In this document: positions 21,395 through 34,439 of the stretch, one piece after another
Layout of the letters: the number at the start of each line of letters is the position of its first letter
Numbering within the stretch: position 1 is the stretch's first letter
Source of the DNA: Mycteria americana
Taxonomy: Eukaryota > Chordata > Aves > Ciconiiformes > Ciconiidae
Assembly: GCF_035582795.1 (NCBI RefSeq)
Contig: NC_134365.1
Location: forward strand, 222,473,887 to 222,537,886
DNA length: 64,000 nucleotides
Direction of reading: 5' to 3'
The notes under the pieces: model-generated
The model's input: the letters and a program-made list of their open reading frames with translations, nothing else
Databases searched by the model: none
Told to the model about the DNA's origin: nothing
Made by a program: the position numbers and the translations under genes

Positions 21395-24300
21395 GAGGCA
21401 CTGCTGCAGAGCTGGAAGGGAAGCCACAGGGACAGCTGGCATAGATGGGGAGAAGAAAGAGCTGTGGCAAGTACTACTATGGACTGCAGCCACTTCTCAG
21501 GCACGCAGACCTGTGATCATTTCCTCCTGCCTCTCATCCAGGTACACTCAGTCCCGTCATTGGCAAGACACAAACACACGTGGTCTCAGCCTGAACATAT
21601 GGGAGTTATCCTACCTCTCCTGCCATCCTGGGCTGGTCTCTGGCTGTTGTCCCCACTCCTCCACTCCATAGTTTGGGAGTTACAAACTAGAAGATGAGTA
21701 CATTTAGTTGCCATCAGTACAAAAATCTAAGATGGGAGAAGGGGGAAGATCCAGAATACTTTGAGGATGCAGCTCAGCAGGACTCTGCTCACCCACACAC
21801 CTCTGCAGTGTAAACCATGTCCTCTCCCGGGCTGATGTGCCCCATCTGATTCCCACTTTGGGAAACTGCAGCAGATGTATATTTGCAACACCAACGTTTG
21901 TTGCCCAGAGCATTTTTGCTGTGAGAGCTGATGCCCCGTGCGTCCCCTGGCTGCATGCCCTGCTTCAGGCCAGCGCTGCCAGCGGTGGGGCTGTCCCTGC
22001 TGGAGCCCAAATCCAAACCACCCTGCTGGAGCCCCTGTCTGAATGGGCATCCCACCCACAGGTGGGACCTACAGGGTCCCTGTCTCCTGCGTTAGGAAGG
22101 AAAACCAGTGTCGTGGCCAAAACTGTCCTGGGGCCGCAGCACTGGTCCCTTCCAGCACTAACCCTCCCACAACGCGTGCACCTCCTCACCCTCAAGCCCT
22201 TGCCAAAAGAAAGAAGTGCTGTGAATTGCCCCTGTTTTACTGGGAAAACAGAGGCACGGAAGGGTTAAATTGGCCTGCTGGCGGTGTGGGAATTAGATGC
22301 AAGTTTCTCAGGCACTTTTACCCTCTGTTTTCCCCAACATACCGAAGGGCCAGACCATCTCCTTAGCTTTCCAGACATTTGACTTCCTTGACCCCTAAAT
22401 GGTTTAATCTCTCCTTCAAATTGCTTCGAGTCCTCCACGTGACACAAACCAACAGGCGTTTCAGTCTGTTTCTAGTCATTGCTATTTGCAATGTAAGGGC
22501 AAATACTGCAAAGCCAATATTGTGAAAATGCTGCCAAGACAATGTTATTTATAATAGTTTATTGCAAAGAGGACTGTGTTTGCAGTGTAGTCAGCTACCT
22601 TGGCTATAAATTCAGGGAGGCAGAGCCACAGCTGGCCCAAGCTAGTCTAGCAGGAAATGTGTCTCATGCCAGAGTTATTTATCTGGAAAGGGCAAACACA
22701 TCTGAGATCCTGTAATCCCGCGCTTGGGAAAAAAAGCAAATACTCCCTCCCTCCTCTCTGTCAGAGGTAATTGATCTACAAATCCCGTGTACTGGTCTGG
22801 GCAGTGTTACCTGTACTTCATCTTGTATAATGAAGCTATCCAGATTATTGAATAATGCTATTCAACAAGCATCAGACTCAGTTTTTGCTGGGTCCTTTTC
22901 ATGTATGTTCACAGTGCTGTGCCAGTTCTGTTCCCTGAGCAGGGTACACATAAACACATGAAATACCAAGGAAGCCACCTCTTTAGCTCAGTCTCTCTGA
23001 CCAGCCCATTTGGGTCATGCAAAGACACTGTCCTCACTGCATTTCAGTTTCATCCACGTTACACCTGACCTCCTCTACATTTTGTGCGTCCTCCTCTTTA
23101 CGTGCCCTGCAGCCACGGTGCCAGTGTGCTAGCAATCAAAGATGCCTCCGGACCCTGGACACACACACGGTGACAGGCATCCAGTGCCACGTCCCAGCCC
23201 TGCGCAGAGCATCACACCTGGAGGAGCTCTTCCTTCATCTCAACTCCAACCCAGCCTTGCATGGACCTCTCGCTTCTACCACCAGCCCCCAAGAACGACT
23301 GCAGTTGCAGCCTACGTACAAATGCCGTGTTAGGAAGATGTTGTGATTTTGGCTATTTTTGAGTTGCACCTGCAACAGCAGGGATGGGAGCAGCACTTTC
23401 AGACTTGTTGCTGCTCAAGTGGAGCACCGCTTTCAGGGCTGTGGACACACTTCTGAGCATTTTCTTTGCGCTTCATTGGCACGAAAAGCTGATCGAGTTT
23501 TGTTTTGTGCAATTAAGTGGTTCAGTAACTTGTAAAGTGACAAGTTTTGCTCATTGCAGTAGTCAAAACCCAGAAGATTTTCTAGAAATGGGGGACATCA
23601 GCAGGCACGTTGACCTCACTTGCTGTACCCCATTAGATTTGTTGCAAACTTATTGTGCTTTATTTTTAAACGGTGAAACAGATTAAAATACCCTCAGAGA
23701 ATGAGCTGCTCGGTATTGAACAAAGTGCAATAGGAGTGGAAATCTTTGATTGCTAGCATAGTGCTAGCAGTCAAAAAGCTTCCCTGACTTTGTAAGGAGG
23801 GAATAGATCCTGGTACTTGAAGTTGAGATTTTAACTCTTTCCTCACTCATTTTTCCTCACTCACCCACAGCTTTGCCTCTCTTCTGCTAAGCAATAATCA
23901 TTAAAATTACCAGATTTGATGCACTTAATATTTTGTGTCATTCTTAGACATTGTAAATCTATCAGCCATGCAGTCTGAGCCTGTGAAAAACATCTGGCCA
24001 ACTCCTTTGCAGCCACATGCTGATCTGACTGTGCTAACAGCCACCCAGCACTCCTGATCAGTGCACAGCCTGCCATGAAACAAAGAAAGATCCCTTCAAT
24101 TTTGGGTTTTAAGAGAATTAGAGTAATGACCCAGTCCATTCCCCTTCCCCAGTATAAGATCAAAAGCAATCTTTGATAGATGCATGCACGACCTCATCTC
24201 CCATTGCAGAACCTCTATACGTTCCCCCAATCACCCGTTTCAGAGCATTTTCCTAGTGTCAAGCCTATGTCTCACTGGAGCTCATGACTTTTGTCCTTTC

Positions 24301-27300
24301 CATAAGGGAGGAGAACAAATTATTACCTTCCTTGTGGTGTTCGCCATCCTCTTCAGGTTTGCGCAAGCAAAAAGGACAGGACTAGAGCTATGATCGGGTA
24401 ATTGCAGGTCTTCACAGATGACCAGGTTAACGGATGTTACACCTACGTGTCTACAGCTTGTTTGCAGTTCATTTAACCAAGGAACAGCTTGCAGCCAAAT
24501 AATTAGCACTGTGGTAATTAACCTATGCAAGGAATCAAACTGAGGTTGCAAGTGTATGACTGGCAGTTCTCTACCACAATATTCACTTAATGTGGGATAT
24601 CTAGAAGTAATGAAGTAGCTCACTAAGTCAATAATAGACGAAGTCTACTTAGATGTATTGGCATATCTGCATAGTAGCTTTTCTGGATAGATTGTTTTAC
24701 ATTCTGCCTCAATTTGGCTAAAATTTGAACTTGGCTCAGAGCTTGGCACTATGCTTAAAAATACTGGCATAACACCAGATTAAATGAAAAAACCCATCTA
24801 CCCAGCTCACCTGGATGATTTGGATGTGATCCTGGCTGTACCTACATCACCTTCAAATACTGCTTCTCTCTCACACAACCAAGCAGCTCCTCAACCTGCC
24901 AGAAAGACCTGCATGGAAATATTTATATGCCTTAAGGAACCTGATCACCCTGTTCACTCAGTGCTGGGACTTCAGAGACACTAATCATCACAGGGGAGAA
25001 ACTGCTGCCTGGGAATTGCCAGGAATAGCAACAGTTTGTAAACAAACACAAACAAACACACTCCTCTTTCCCGTTGCATAGGTTTTGTCTGTCTCAGCAT
25101 TAAGCAGTGCCAAATAGATCTTTGGTCCACAAAGGGGGAAGATTTTTATCTCTGGGTGGGCAAATGTCCCTCTGGGCATGACTAGCTCTTCTCCTGGTAC
25201 ACACGCAATTGTGCGTGTGTCCTTCGGGCTTAATCCTGTCGGTGTAAAACTCGCTTGGGATTTGGATCCAGTGTCACTGCGCTCCTTCTGGGGCACAAGA
25301 GAGCAGCCTGGATTCTTAGGGCTGTATTTTAATGTCACCTTTCGTCTGAGGATCGTAAAGCATCCATGAACTTTAGTGAATGCTTGGTAAATGAGTGCTG
25401 ATCCTTTGGGCCTATTTTAGGTATTCCCTGTCCTTGCAGTCTCTGAGAGTGGAGGTCGTGTATGAACCACAGACGACCGGTATGGTATTTAGGGAGAGGG
25501 GTGCTGGGGAAGGCGGGCAGGAAGCCATTCGGATAATCCCCACATCTGGAATCAATGTCAGTTTTTCAGGTGTTTCGGTCTGGCAACTACAAACATGACA
25601 CAAAGAGCAATGACTTATGGGAGTGCTGGCCCCTTGGGCTACGAGTCCTTCAAAAGAAAGCAACCAAAACTAGTAGAAATCTGCAGAGACTGGAGAGGAG
25701 GAGAAGCCCAGAAGATCAGTTTAAGGAGCCTTGTGGCTTCTGCTGGCATTTTGGCTACAGACAAATAGATGGCATGGTTGGAGATGCTCTTGGAAGGAGG
25801 CGACCCACGTTGGGGCAGGGACAGCCCTGAGGAACCATGGGAGATGCAAGCTGGGGCAGAGGAGATTGAATAAGGACCAAGGAGCAGCAGAAGGAAACCA
25901 CCACGCACTGATCCAGACCTCCTGCACCACTGTCACCCCACCAAAGGGGCTGGGAGGTCAGGAGTGCAACGCATGGGGACAACACGGGGAGTTGAGAGTA
26001 GGACAGGGGAGAAGCGATGTTGGAGTGATGAAAAATCAGGGGAAGAGGGAGGAACGGTGTTTCCCTAAATGTTTCTTGAATTATGTTTCATGTTTCTCAA
26101 CGTACAATGCATTGGTGGCTTCAGGTATCCAACTTCTTTTCATCCTGCTTCTAACGTGGCACACAGGGCTGCCTTGATGCAAGATTTCAGCAGCTCTTGC
26201 AGCATCAGAGGGAATGGAGACATCGGTGTGGTGGGAAGCCATCTCCAAGTCCTGCCCTACCACAAATAGGGTCCTGTCTCAGTGTCTCCATGGCCAAGTG
26301 ATAGCTTCTCTCCCACTCCAAAGTCTGACCTGGCCATCAAGGGACCAGGGACATCTCACCACAGGGGTGGGGAGAGGCCAGAACAGCTGGGGAGCATGTG
26401 GGGTGGGCACCCAGCATCTGTGTTCAAAAGGACCTCTTCAGAAAGCCCTCCCCAGCTGCAATCTCACACCAGGACTCCCTCAGCATGTGAGCCAGATGTG
26501 GACCTGCCAGGCAGCCTGGTGCTCCAGATGCAGTCCCATTGTATAATCCAAAGGATGGGTTCCCATCCTTTGCAAGCAAAGATATTGCATCTGTGTGCCT
26601 GAAATGGGGCGGCTTTTCTGCTCTGAGGCTTCTCATCATTATCACAGTGTGAACAGGAACAAGAAGACCCAAGTGGAGGCTCACTCCTGATAATGCAGAG
26701 GTGAACCAGCAAAGCACCTTGCCCACTGAACACCACTTTGCGATTACTGCATCCTCTACCCTACCTGGGGTCTCTGGCCCTCGCTTGCGGTGCTGTGACT
26801 GAGAGGCAGAAGGTGGGCGAAGCCCATCCAGCCAGGATGAGATCTCTTCTAGAGCTAGAAAAGAAATTTTGTGGAATGCTGGGCACTTGGGGTGGTTGGA
26901 TGGGCCCCCCAGAGATGGTGGCAGTAATTAATTGCTTGGGTTTTGTGAAAAGAGACAGGGAAAGTCTGCTGGGACTCTGGCCAAGAGAAACAGCTTGGGG
27001 AGAAGGTAAACCACTGCCCTGCCTCCCTTCTTCTGCAGCAAGGGTTTTCTCCAACTCTGAGAGGCAAGAGTTAATCCTGGTCTTCTGGAGCTGACGATGA
27101 GAGAGAGAGAATGACAGGAGATTGCACGCTGGTTTGTGAAACATCCCAGGACACAGCTTGGCTATAAACTTCCCAGCTGCAGGGCAGCTTCTGAAGTCTC
27201 CTCAGCAGGCTGGAGAGCCAGAGGTCCTTGGAGAAGAGGAGCTGTTGCTTACTCACAGCTTGGTCAGGAATCTGTTGAGTCATCCCCGGGAGGCTGGTGC

Positions 27301-27909
27301 ACGAGTTGTGCGGGGAGGAGGAAAGAGAGAGTCTGAACCAAGCCCTGATGTAGGTCCCGATCTGTTGTGGGGTGGATACCCAGCTTGAATTCTGATGATG
27401 CATGATTTTTTCTTAGTTTAATCTGGGAACTCATAAGAGCGCCTGTGCAGGGTCAAACCAGAAACCCTCCTCACCTGGGATCCGCTCTCCAGCTGTGGCT
27501 GTGCCTCTGTGCACAGCTGGCAGAGCCCCCCCAGGGATGCTCAGGGGCTCCTGGAGAATCAGAGACATCCTGGGGGGAGGCTGTCGGGACTGTGCCAGCC
27601 TCATGGTGCTGGGGGCCCACCTGCTCCAGGGAAGGAGAGATGTCTGGAATCCAAAAAAGCACTGAAGAATTTCATATCTGAACAATGGCGATCATGCTTT
27701 TTACTTGATAACACTTCACAATCTTTTTGCTGAACTCCACAGATTGGCCTTGCCGTGATTTAGTAACAAGCAGAATAACAAATCAGCTTCACACGTTATA
27801 AGGGAGTTGCGGTGAAAGTGGCACAATCTAGGCATGATTTGCAAAGTTTAATGATTCTTTCTATTATGTTTTCTAGAAAAGAAAGACTTTTAGGTGTAGT
27901 TTGCCAAGG
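21395..27909. other. Intergenic, nothing recognised
   Basis: About 6.5 kb without a recognised gene or interspersed repeat. Short frames occur on both strands. Simple AAAC-like text (ACAAACACAAACAAACACAC) lies near 25040-25062. Confidence 0.35.
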
Positions 27910-28960
27910 ATGCCTCTCAATGTCAAACTCTCTGCTTCCAACAGCATGACTCCATCCATGTTTTTCTTGACTGGCATCCCTGGGCTAGAAGATATGCACC
28001 CCTGGATTTCCATCCCATTCAGCGCAGTGTTCACCATAGCCCTCCTTAGGAACAGCACACTCTTGTACATGATGAAGACGGAGCCATCTCTCCACAAGCC
28101 CATGGTTTGTGGAGCCATGTCTTCACAAGCCCTCTCCATGCTGGCTGTCATTGACTTGGTGCTGTCCCTGACCACCATGCCCAAAATGCTGATCATCTTC
28201 TGGTTCAATGCCCAGGAGATCACCTTCAGTGCCCACCTTGTGCAGATGTTTTTTCTTCATGCTTTCTCAATCATGGTGTCAGTGGAGCTGCTGGCCATGG
28301 CTTTCAACAAGTATGTTGCCATCTGCAACCTCCTGAGCTACAAGCTCCATCCTGACCATCTCCCTGGTAGTCAAGAATGGGCTGCTGGCTCTAGTCAGGG
28401 CAGCCAGGCTCATGTTGCCTCTGCCTTTTCTCCTCCGTCACCTGCCGTACTGCCGCTCCCACATCATCTCCCACTGCTACTGGAAACACATGGCAGTGGT
28501 GGAGCTGGCCTGTGCCAACACCAGGTTCAGTAACATCATGGTGGTTCTCTTCATCTTGGGGTTGTTCATTGGGCTCTCGTACCTCAGGATCTTGAGGACT
28601 GTGTTGAGGCTGGCATTGAAGGAGGACAGACTGAAGGTATTTGGGACCTGCCTCTCCCACATCTGCGTCATCCTGGTCTTCTACACCCCTGTGGTTCTCT
28701 CATCAGTAATCCACAGGTTTGGTTGCCACGTTGCCTCTCACATGCACATCTTGATGGCTAATTTCTTCCTCCCATTCCCCCCCATGGTGTATGGTGTCAA
28801 AACCAAGCAGATCCATGACCAGGTGCTCATTGCATTTTTCTCTCAAGAGAATCTAAATTCTCGCACATCCCATCCACAGGAGAATGTACAGATATCCATA
28901 CAACTGCACATGCAAATTGCAGCCCATGACGGGCCACAGAAATTAACCCTGGGCACATAA
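27910..28960 (+). pseudogene. Olfactory receptor pseudogene, class I, OR52-like
   Basis: It starts at ATG 27910 (MPLNVKLSASNSMT), followed by FFLTGIPGLEDMHPW, TM1 and LHKPM. There an insertion (VCGAMSSQA in place of YYF) interrupts the TM2 entry. PKMLIIFWF and TM3 follow. The DRY motif is NKY (MAFNKYVAIC). One extra base near 28345 (AAGCTCCATCCTG for the usual AAGTCCATCCTG) shifts the frame, and SILT then continues in the new frame through HLPYCRSH, HCYWKHMAVVELAC, KVFGTCLSHIC and YGVKTKQIHDQ to a stop at 28960. In-frame deletions shorten the TM5 entry and remove LNPI from PPMLNPIVYG. The tail is long. The set of changes argues for a nonfunctional gene. Confidence 0.88.
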
Positions 28961-30599
28961 CTCTGCAGCAAGTGCATGATCCACTTTAAACAACTCCCAT
29001 CTCTTCTCCTGAATCTTTCCCAGTTTAAGACTTGAGAATTGCGAGAGCATTGTACGTATGTGCTGAAAATGGTACCATTTCAGCTCATCACTGCCTGCAG
29101 CAAACAGCAAAGCCTGCTTAGCAGATTGAGGAAGGTGCTAAATCCAGAGGTCAGCCTATGCAGAGCTGGAAAATTTTCAGAATATTCAGCTTTGACGTCA
29201 CTGTGCTGATAGTGAGCTGGAGGTAAATAACATTCTTGTTTGAGCTCCACAGGCTGCATTTCTTCTCTTTTTGTGTGCTAAGGAAATGAGCTGATGGCCT
29301 GCAGGTCCTCTCCAAAGAGCTATTGATGCTGCTGGACCATTTAACTAAAGTGGGTGGGGGAAAGAGGAGCCAAACCATTTTGTGTTGGCAGGCAGCTGGG
29401 AGAGGAGTGAGGTTCGAGGTGATGACCCTCGCTGCCAGGAGAGGGGGTGGGTGGCGGGCGATGCCCACTCCTCGGGCACACGGCACTGGCACAGGCACAA
29501 ACCCCTTGGCGAGACATGCAGTGGCCGATGATGCATCTGCCTGGAGGAGGGCTGCTCACATTTTCCAGCATGAGCTCCGAGGACAGTCTCGGTAAGGGTA
29601 AGGTTAAACCTGCTGCATGCACCTTATCCCCCCTCCATAGCAAAGGCAGAGCACTGTGCCCTTCCTCCACCCCTGTATGCACTGGGGGGCTCGGAGGACC
29701 AGCTCCCACGGTATTGGGGAAGAGCACAAACACCTGTGAGCACTGGGTTTTTTAGCTGTCTTTTCGGTTGTGATTGTCCTCATATGACTTAGGCGTGATT
29801 TCTGTTGCCTGAGTTATTTATTGATGTGCTAGGCTGCTGCAGATCTGATTCATAGATCAGTGCTGCAAATACAGCACAAAAAAAAAGAAAGAAATCCATA
29901 ATATTTCTACTGAATTAATGTATCTACTCTCTTTGTTTTCTCCAAGTCTTAGAATAAGAAATGTGTTTTGCTGTATAGCTGGCATGTTTATAAATCTGGA
30001 CTATTACAAAAGGAGATTCCTGTTCACGGTGTCAAATTCACGTGGCACAAGAACAAAGTCCTGCCTATTTTACTAGTATATCTGTAGCTGTTGCATCCCT
30101 GACTCGGCTTTTGCAATCGCAGCCCAGCAGGTAAGAAACCCCCACATCCAGCAAGCCCATGTTGTATGTGGTGGCTCATCGCCCACACTACCATGAGGGT
30201 CACAGGGTCTTGTGGGGTCCCTGTTTGCTTCCCCCAGGCTGACCTCAGCAGTTCTTCTTCTACTGATCAGAGATCTAGCGAAGGATGTGAATGGGGATGT
30301 TGTGAAGCTTTTTATGAAACCACTATACCCAAAGTAGTAGAGATGAGGGATTATGGGAGAATTTTGCAAAGGTGAATGATGAAGTGATAAACTGAACAGT
30401 AAAATTCAGTATAGATTCATTAAACCTGAGGTGTTCTGGCAAAGCACAGCCTTATTTTTGCACAGACAATGTTGTGATATGAGCTGTCCATCCCCACTCA
30501 GAAAAAGACATCTTGGAGTAATGACTGATGACTCCTTGAAGACATCAGTGGTACCCAGTCACTTCTTCACTCCAGACTCCTCTCCTCTCCTTGTTATCA
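28961..30599. other. Intergenic, nothing recognised
   Basis: Downstream of the OR52 pseudogene. No repeat family or gene was recognised, apart from a short A-run near 29878-29886. Confidence 0.35.
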
Positions 30600-31260
30600 C
30601 CGCAGGTTTAGCTCAGTCCCCTCAGCGAGGCGATGATTGGCGCAGGTCAGGGTCAGTACACAGTGGTTTCTCTCTGCCACTCCTTCCTTCTCACTCATTT
30701 CCAATGCTCTAGCATGGGCTGACCCACGGGCTGCACTCCCATTGGAGGTGTACCTGCTCCAGTGTGGGTCCTTCATGGGCTGCAGTCCCTTTGGGGTGTA
30801 GCTGCTCTGGCATGGGCTTATTCATGGGCTGCAGTCCCTTTGGGGTGTAGCTGCTCTGGCATGGGCTTATTCATGGGCTGCAGTCCCTTCAGGGGCGCAC
30901 CTGCTCTGGTGTGGGTCCTCCATGGCCCACAGTCCCTTTGGTGGGAGTGTTTCTACCACCATGGAGCACTTCCTGCTACTCTGACCTTGGTGTTCCCCTT
31001 GCTGTTTCTCCCTCTTTTTGTTCACTCCTCCTCTTTCAGTCTGAATTTTCTGCCCTTTCTTAAATTTGTTTTCACAGAGGTACCACGAACTCCCCTGGCT
31101 GGCTCAGCTTTGGTGCATGATGGGTCTGTTACTGATCCAGCTGGAACCATCTGTGTCCGGCACAGGGCAGCCCTGGGCCTCCCTCCTGGCCACCCCTGCA
31201 ACCCCCTCCGCTACCCAAACGTTACCACCTACACCCAGTACACCTCCCCCCAGATATCTC
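30600..31260 (+). mobile_element. Avian ERV LTR with internal tandem repeats
   Basis: The phrases GGCTGCAGTCCCTTTGGGGTGTA, CTCTGACCTTGGTGTTCCC, TTTTCACAGAGGTACCAC, TTGGTGCATGATGGGTCTGTTAC and CCAGCTGGAACC match, by memory, a widespread bird ERV (probably ERVL-class) LTR with this order. A 49-bp unit is repeated about four times at 30713-30930. No adjoining viral genes are seen, so it is probably a solo LTR. Boundaries are approximate. The 187-codon frame across it is incidental. Confidence 0.7.
30713..30930 (+). repeat. 49-bp tandem repeats inside the LTR
   Basis: Units of the form TGGGCTTATTCATGGGCTGCAG followed by TCCCTTTGGGG and CTGCTCTGGCA recur. Two adjacent copies starting at 30812 and 30861 are nearly identical, and the flanking copies are more diverged. 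Confidence 0.85.
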
Positions 31261-31812
31261 GAGCTGCTATTTACAAATATTGTTTTGCTTTGTGCTATGT
31301 GGATAATGAGTTAATTTGTTCCTAATTCAGGAAATGAAGCTCTTAATCAGATTTGTGCTAGAAATTTCTGCTTCCACAAAGTGGTATTTATCTGTTCCTT
31401 CCAAAAATAATTTTCTAAATTATAGGCAGTGAATAAATGCAAGAAAAAGAAAACACAGTGAAAAAGTTAATAGTAGATGAAAATGTTTTATACTGTCTGT
31501 CCCAGCGCCTTTCTGGGATGCACTGCAAGGAAAGGAACGGGTCCCATCTAAATGTTAACTCCTGAAGGGCTCTGACTGCATCCATAAAGCCATCAACCTG
31601 CCAAGCTTGCGTAGTCTTTTACTGCAGTACTAGTGCCTCCTGCACAAAGTGTATTTGCTCCACAATTTGCGGTCATAAATTATTGTTACTTGTGTTGTGA
31701 TAGTGACTGAGAGCCTGCCAAGGGCTAAGGCAGCGTGCTGTGTAGTCAAAGAAGAGGAGCACATTCCCCATCCCCAAAGCTACGTCAAGAAAAGTAAAGA
31801 GCTGGGTGCAGG
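31261..31812. other. Intergenic, nothing recognised
   Basis: Short AT-rich stretch between an LTR and an OR51 relic. No features recognised. Confidence 0.35.
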
Positions 31813-32275
31813 TCAGTGGGCAGTTCTGTCATCAGAAATTTTAGTTGAAATCAGGGTCCTCCGTATCTGTTTGGTCCTCACCCCATAGATGATGGGGTTG
31901 AGCACAGCAGGCACCAGGATGTAGATGTTCCCCATGGTGATGTGGACCAGTGGAGCCAGGTCCTTCCCAAATCTCTGCAGCTTGAGCAGCCCAGTCAGGG
32001 GCACGCAGAAGGCCAGGACCACACAGATATGGGCAATGCAGGTGCTGAACGCCTTGAGCCTCTCCTTCCACAATGCCAGCTGCAAGACAGCCTTGAGGAT
32101 CGGGATGTAGGAGAGGCAGATGAGGATGGCATCCAGGCCCATGACCAGCAGGATGGCGGTGAGGCCGTACACCACGCTGGGGGTGGTGTTGGCGCAGGCC
32201 AGGTTCATCAGGTCCTGGTGCAGGCAGAAGGAGTGTGACAGCACCCGCGAGCTGCAGAATGGAAGGGGCAGAGCA
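31813..32275 (-). pseudogene. 5'-truncated olfactory receptor relic, OR51-like
   Basis: On the minus strand it begins within extracellular loop 2 (LPLPFCSSRVLSHSFCLHQD) and runs open through LMNLACANTTPSVVYGL, TM5, the third inner loop with RLKAFSTCIAHICVVL, TM6, and PAVLNPIIYGVRTKQIRR in TM7 and the tail. HSFCLHQD marks the OR51 group. The N-terminal half (TM1-TM4) is absent: homology stops near 32275 and a CR1 fragment starts 160 bp further on. A 143-codon frame is still open, but without the first four helices it cannot be a receptor. The break may come from a deletion or from partial duplication. Confidence 0.88.
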
Positions 32276-32436
32276 GGACTTGGTTCTATCTCTCCTCTGG
32301 AGCCAGGTGGTGTTCTGGCAGTCTTAGAACGTTAAGTGTGTTTATTTTTTTATACTGAAATCATGTCACTAGCACGAGAGCTGCACCACCAGAGCAGTGC
32401 TTTTATAGTGTGAAACAGGCATACCTGCTATCCAGA

Positions 32437-32790
32437 GTGACAGAGTCACTGAGGCTGGCAGGGACCTCTGGAGATCGTCCTGGCCAACCCCTCTGCTGAG
32501 GCAGCGTCACCCAGAGCAGGTTGCCCGGGACCATGTACACCTGGGTTTTGTGTATCTCCAAGGATGGAGGCTCTACAGCCTCGCTGGGCGACCTGTGCCA
32601 GTGTTTGATTAACCTCATCATCATAAAAAAAAAAGATATTTATTATGTTTAAATGGAATTTCCTGTTTTTTCTAGTTTATGCCCATTGCATCTTGTCCTT
32701 TCATTGGATACCACTGAGAAGAATGTGGCTTTATCTTCATTACTCCATCCAATCAGGTATTTATACACGTTAAGAAGGTGCACTGACGCA
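32437..32790 (-). mobile_element. CR1 LINE fragment
   Basis: On plus, GGCAGGGACCTCTGGAGATC, CCCCTCTGCTGAGGCAGC, ATCTCCAAGGATGGAGGCTC, TGCCCATTGCATCTTGTCC and ACCACTGAGAAGAATGTGGC follow the CR1 3' region in complement. This subfamily differs from the copies at 9205 and 42743 (CCTCTGGAGATC in place of CTTTAAGATC). An A-run at 32626-32634 lies within it. Confidence 0.85.
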
Positions 32791-34439
32791 CAGAATCTCT
32801 TTGCCAAGGGAAACGTCCCTTCAACAGGGACAATGCCTGCTTTAAGGTGCTTGAGACTCAAAAAAGACAATAGTTTGCGTTGGTAACTATTCATACAGTA
32901 TTGATGAAGCCTATAGGACCACCAGCAGGTTAGCATTACTCTGTGGGTTATTTATTATCTACCTTAGAAGCAACTGGGATGAGTGTGTCACCAGGACTAC
33001 TTCATGTACTAGTCACGTCCTTTGCTGTCCCCTCCCTAACTGCTGTTTGGGGCACAGAGTTGGGTCCTCACTGCTGTGCCCTGGAGGAACATCACTGATG
33101 TGGAGCCTAGACCCGCTGCACCAGTGTGGAGCAGGGGGTGCATGCCTGCTTTTGAGGACCCGGGGTTAAAAGGCAGAAGGAAGTGTGGGTGGGGTGAGGG
33201 GGTCCCCACGTGCCACGCTGTTCACCGTGTGTTGCTGCACCCTGCAAGCTCACAGGTGCAATGTCATGACCATGGTCAAGGCTGGGAAGGAGCAGGCTCA
33301 TGCTCTTGCCTGATCCCATATCAGAGCAGAAGAGGGGTTATAGCAACGCTTGAGAATAAAACATAAAAGCTCTCAAAAAAATTAATTTCTGGGTGTCTAC
33401 TGAATAGAAATACAGATGCAACACACTATTGAGGAGAACTGAGAAGGTTTCGGTTTTAATACTTCACTTAAACTACATGTATTTAAACCCATTCAGCTCA
33501 CTGCTGCAAGATCGCGATGACGTGCCTTGCTTAGGAACCAGTGTGTGCAGTAAGAACACGCACATCAGTGGGTGAAAAGTAAGAGCCTCCGTCTCTTTGT
33601 GCTTCAAACTGTGCAGCTGCGAGGGGAAAGGAGAGATCTGAGGGTCAAAGGCTCTGACTGTGGCTTAGGCAAACTGGAGCTGCAGAACTGGTTTAGTTGC
33701 AAAAGGGCTGGAGACACTGACATTCCTGGCTGATGAAAGTGTAAAACAGGGTCTGCTCAGAGTGTTGAGACAACGGTACCGGGACAGCGATGTGGATTTC
33801 AGAAGAAATTCCAACCTGGTCATTTTTGAAAATGACTGTCCTTAGTGAGACATCACCTAGGAAGTAATGGTGGCCCGCTCCCTGTAACCCACCTGAGCAA
33901 TTCCTTTGTTTGGCAAAATTCTCCCGTCTGCTTTTCTCTCCTGTGCCGTTGCCCTGCAATGATGAGGGAGTGATTCATGTAGACTTCCCTCAATAGTCCT
34001 GCTGTCAGCCGCAGATCAAACATCACAAACCCTCCAAAGATGTTATTGCTGCATCATCCCTTTTACACAGTGAACCAGCTCCCAACTCCTCTTACCGGTA
34101 AGGATCCCCCCTCGGAACTCCTCACTCCTCCACTCCTGTCAGCCCCAAGCACTTCTCTGCCGGTCCACCTGCCGTGCCCCATGCAGAGCATCCTCCGCAT
34201 TCACCTTCCCCTCGTGTCCCAGCCAGGCCGGGTCTGTGGCCCAGGCTAAGGACAGACCTCCAGAGAAGTGCTCTGTACTTTACCAATGCACATCACAGTG
34301 GGCCACAATAAGGGGCTGACTATTGTAGATAATTTTAAAAAATAAAAATCTACTTCCCAGTTTTTGCGGTTTTGCCTCTTTTAAGCATCTTTTGCAGTCT
34401 TTTAAGCATTTTGCAGTCTTTTGCAGCCTTTTAAGCATC
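32791..34439. other. Intergenic, nothing recognised
   Basis: No gene or repeat family recognised in this 1.6-kb stretch. Confidence 0.35.

Noticed and set aside
30762-31325. 187-codon plus-strand frame
   Set aside because: It lies across an ERV LTR and its repeats; the repeated WVLHGLQSLWG-like text is the 49-bp unit translated.
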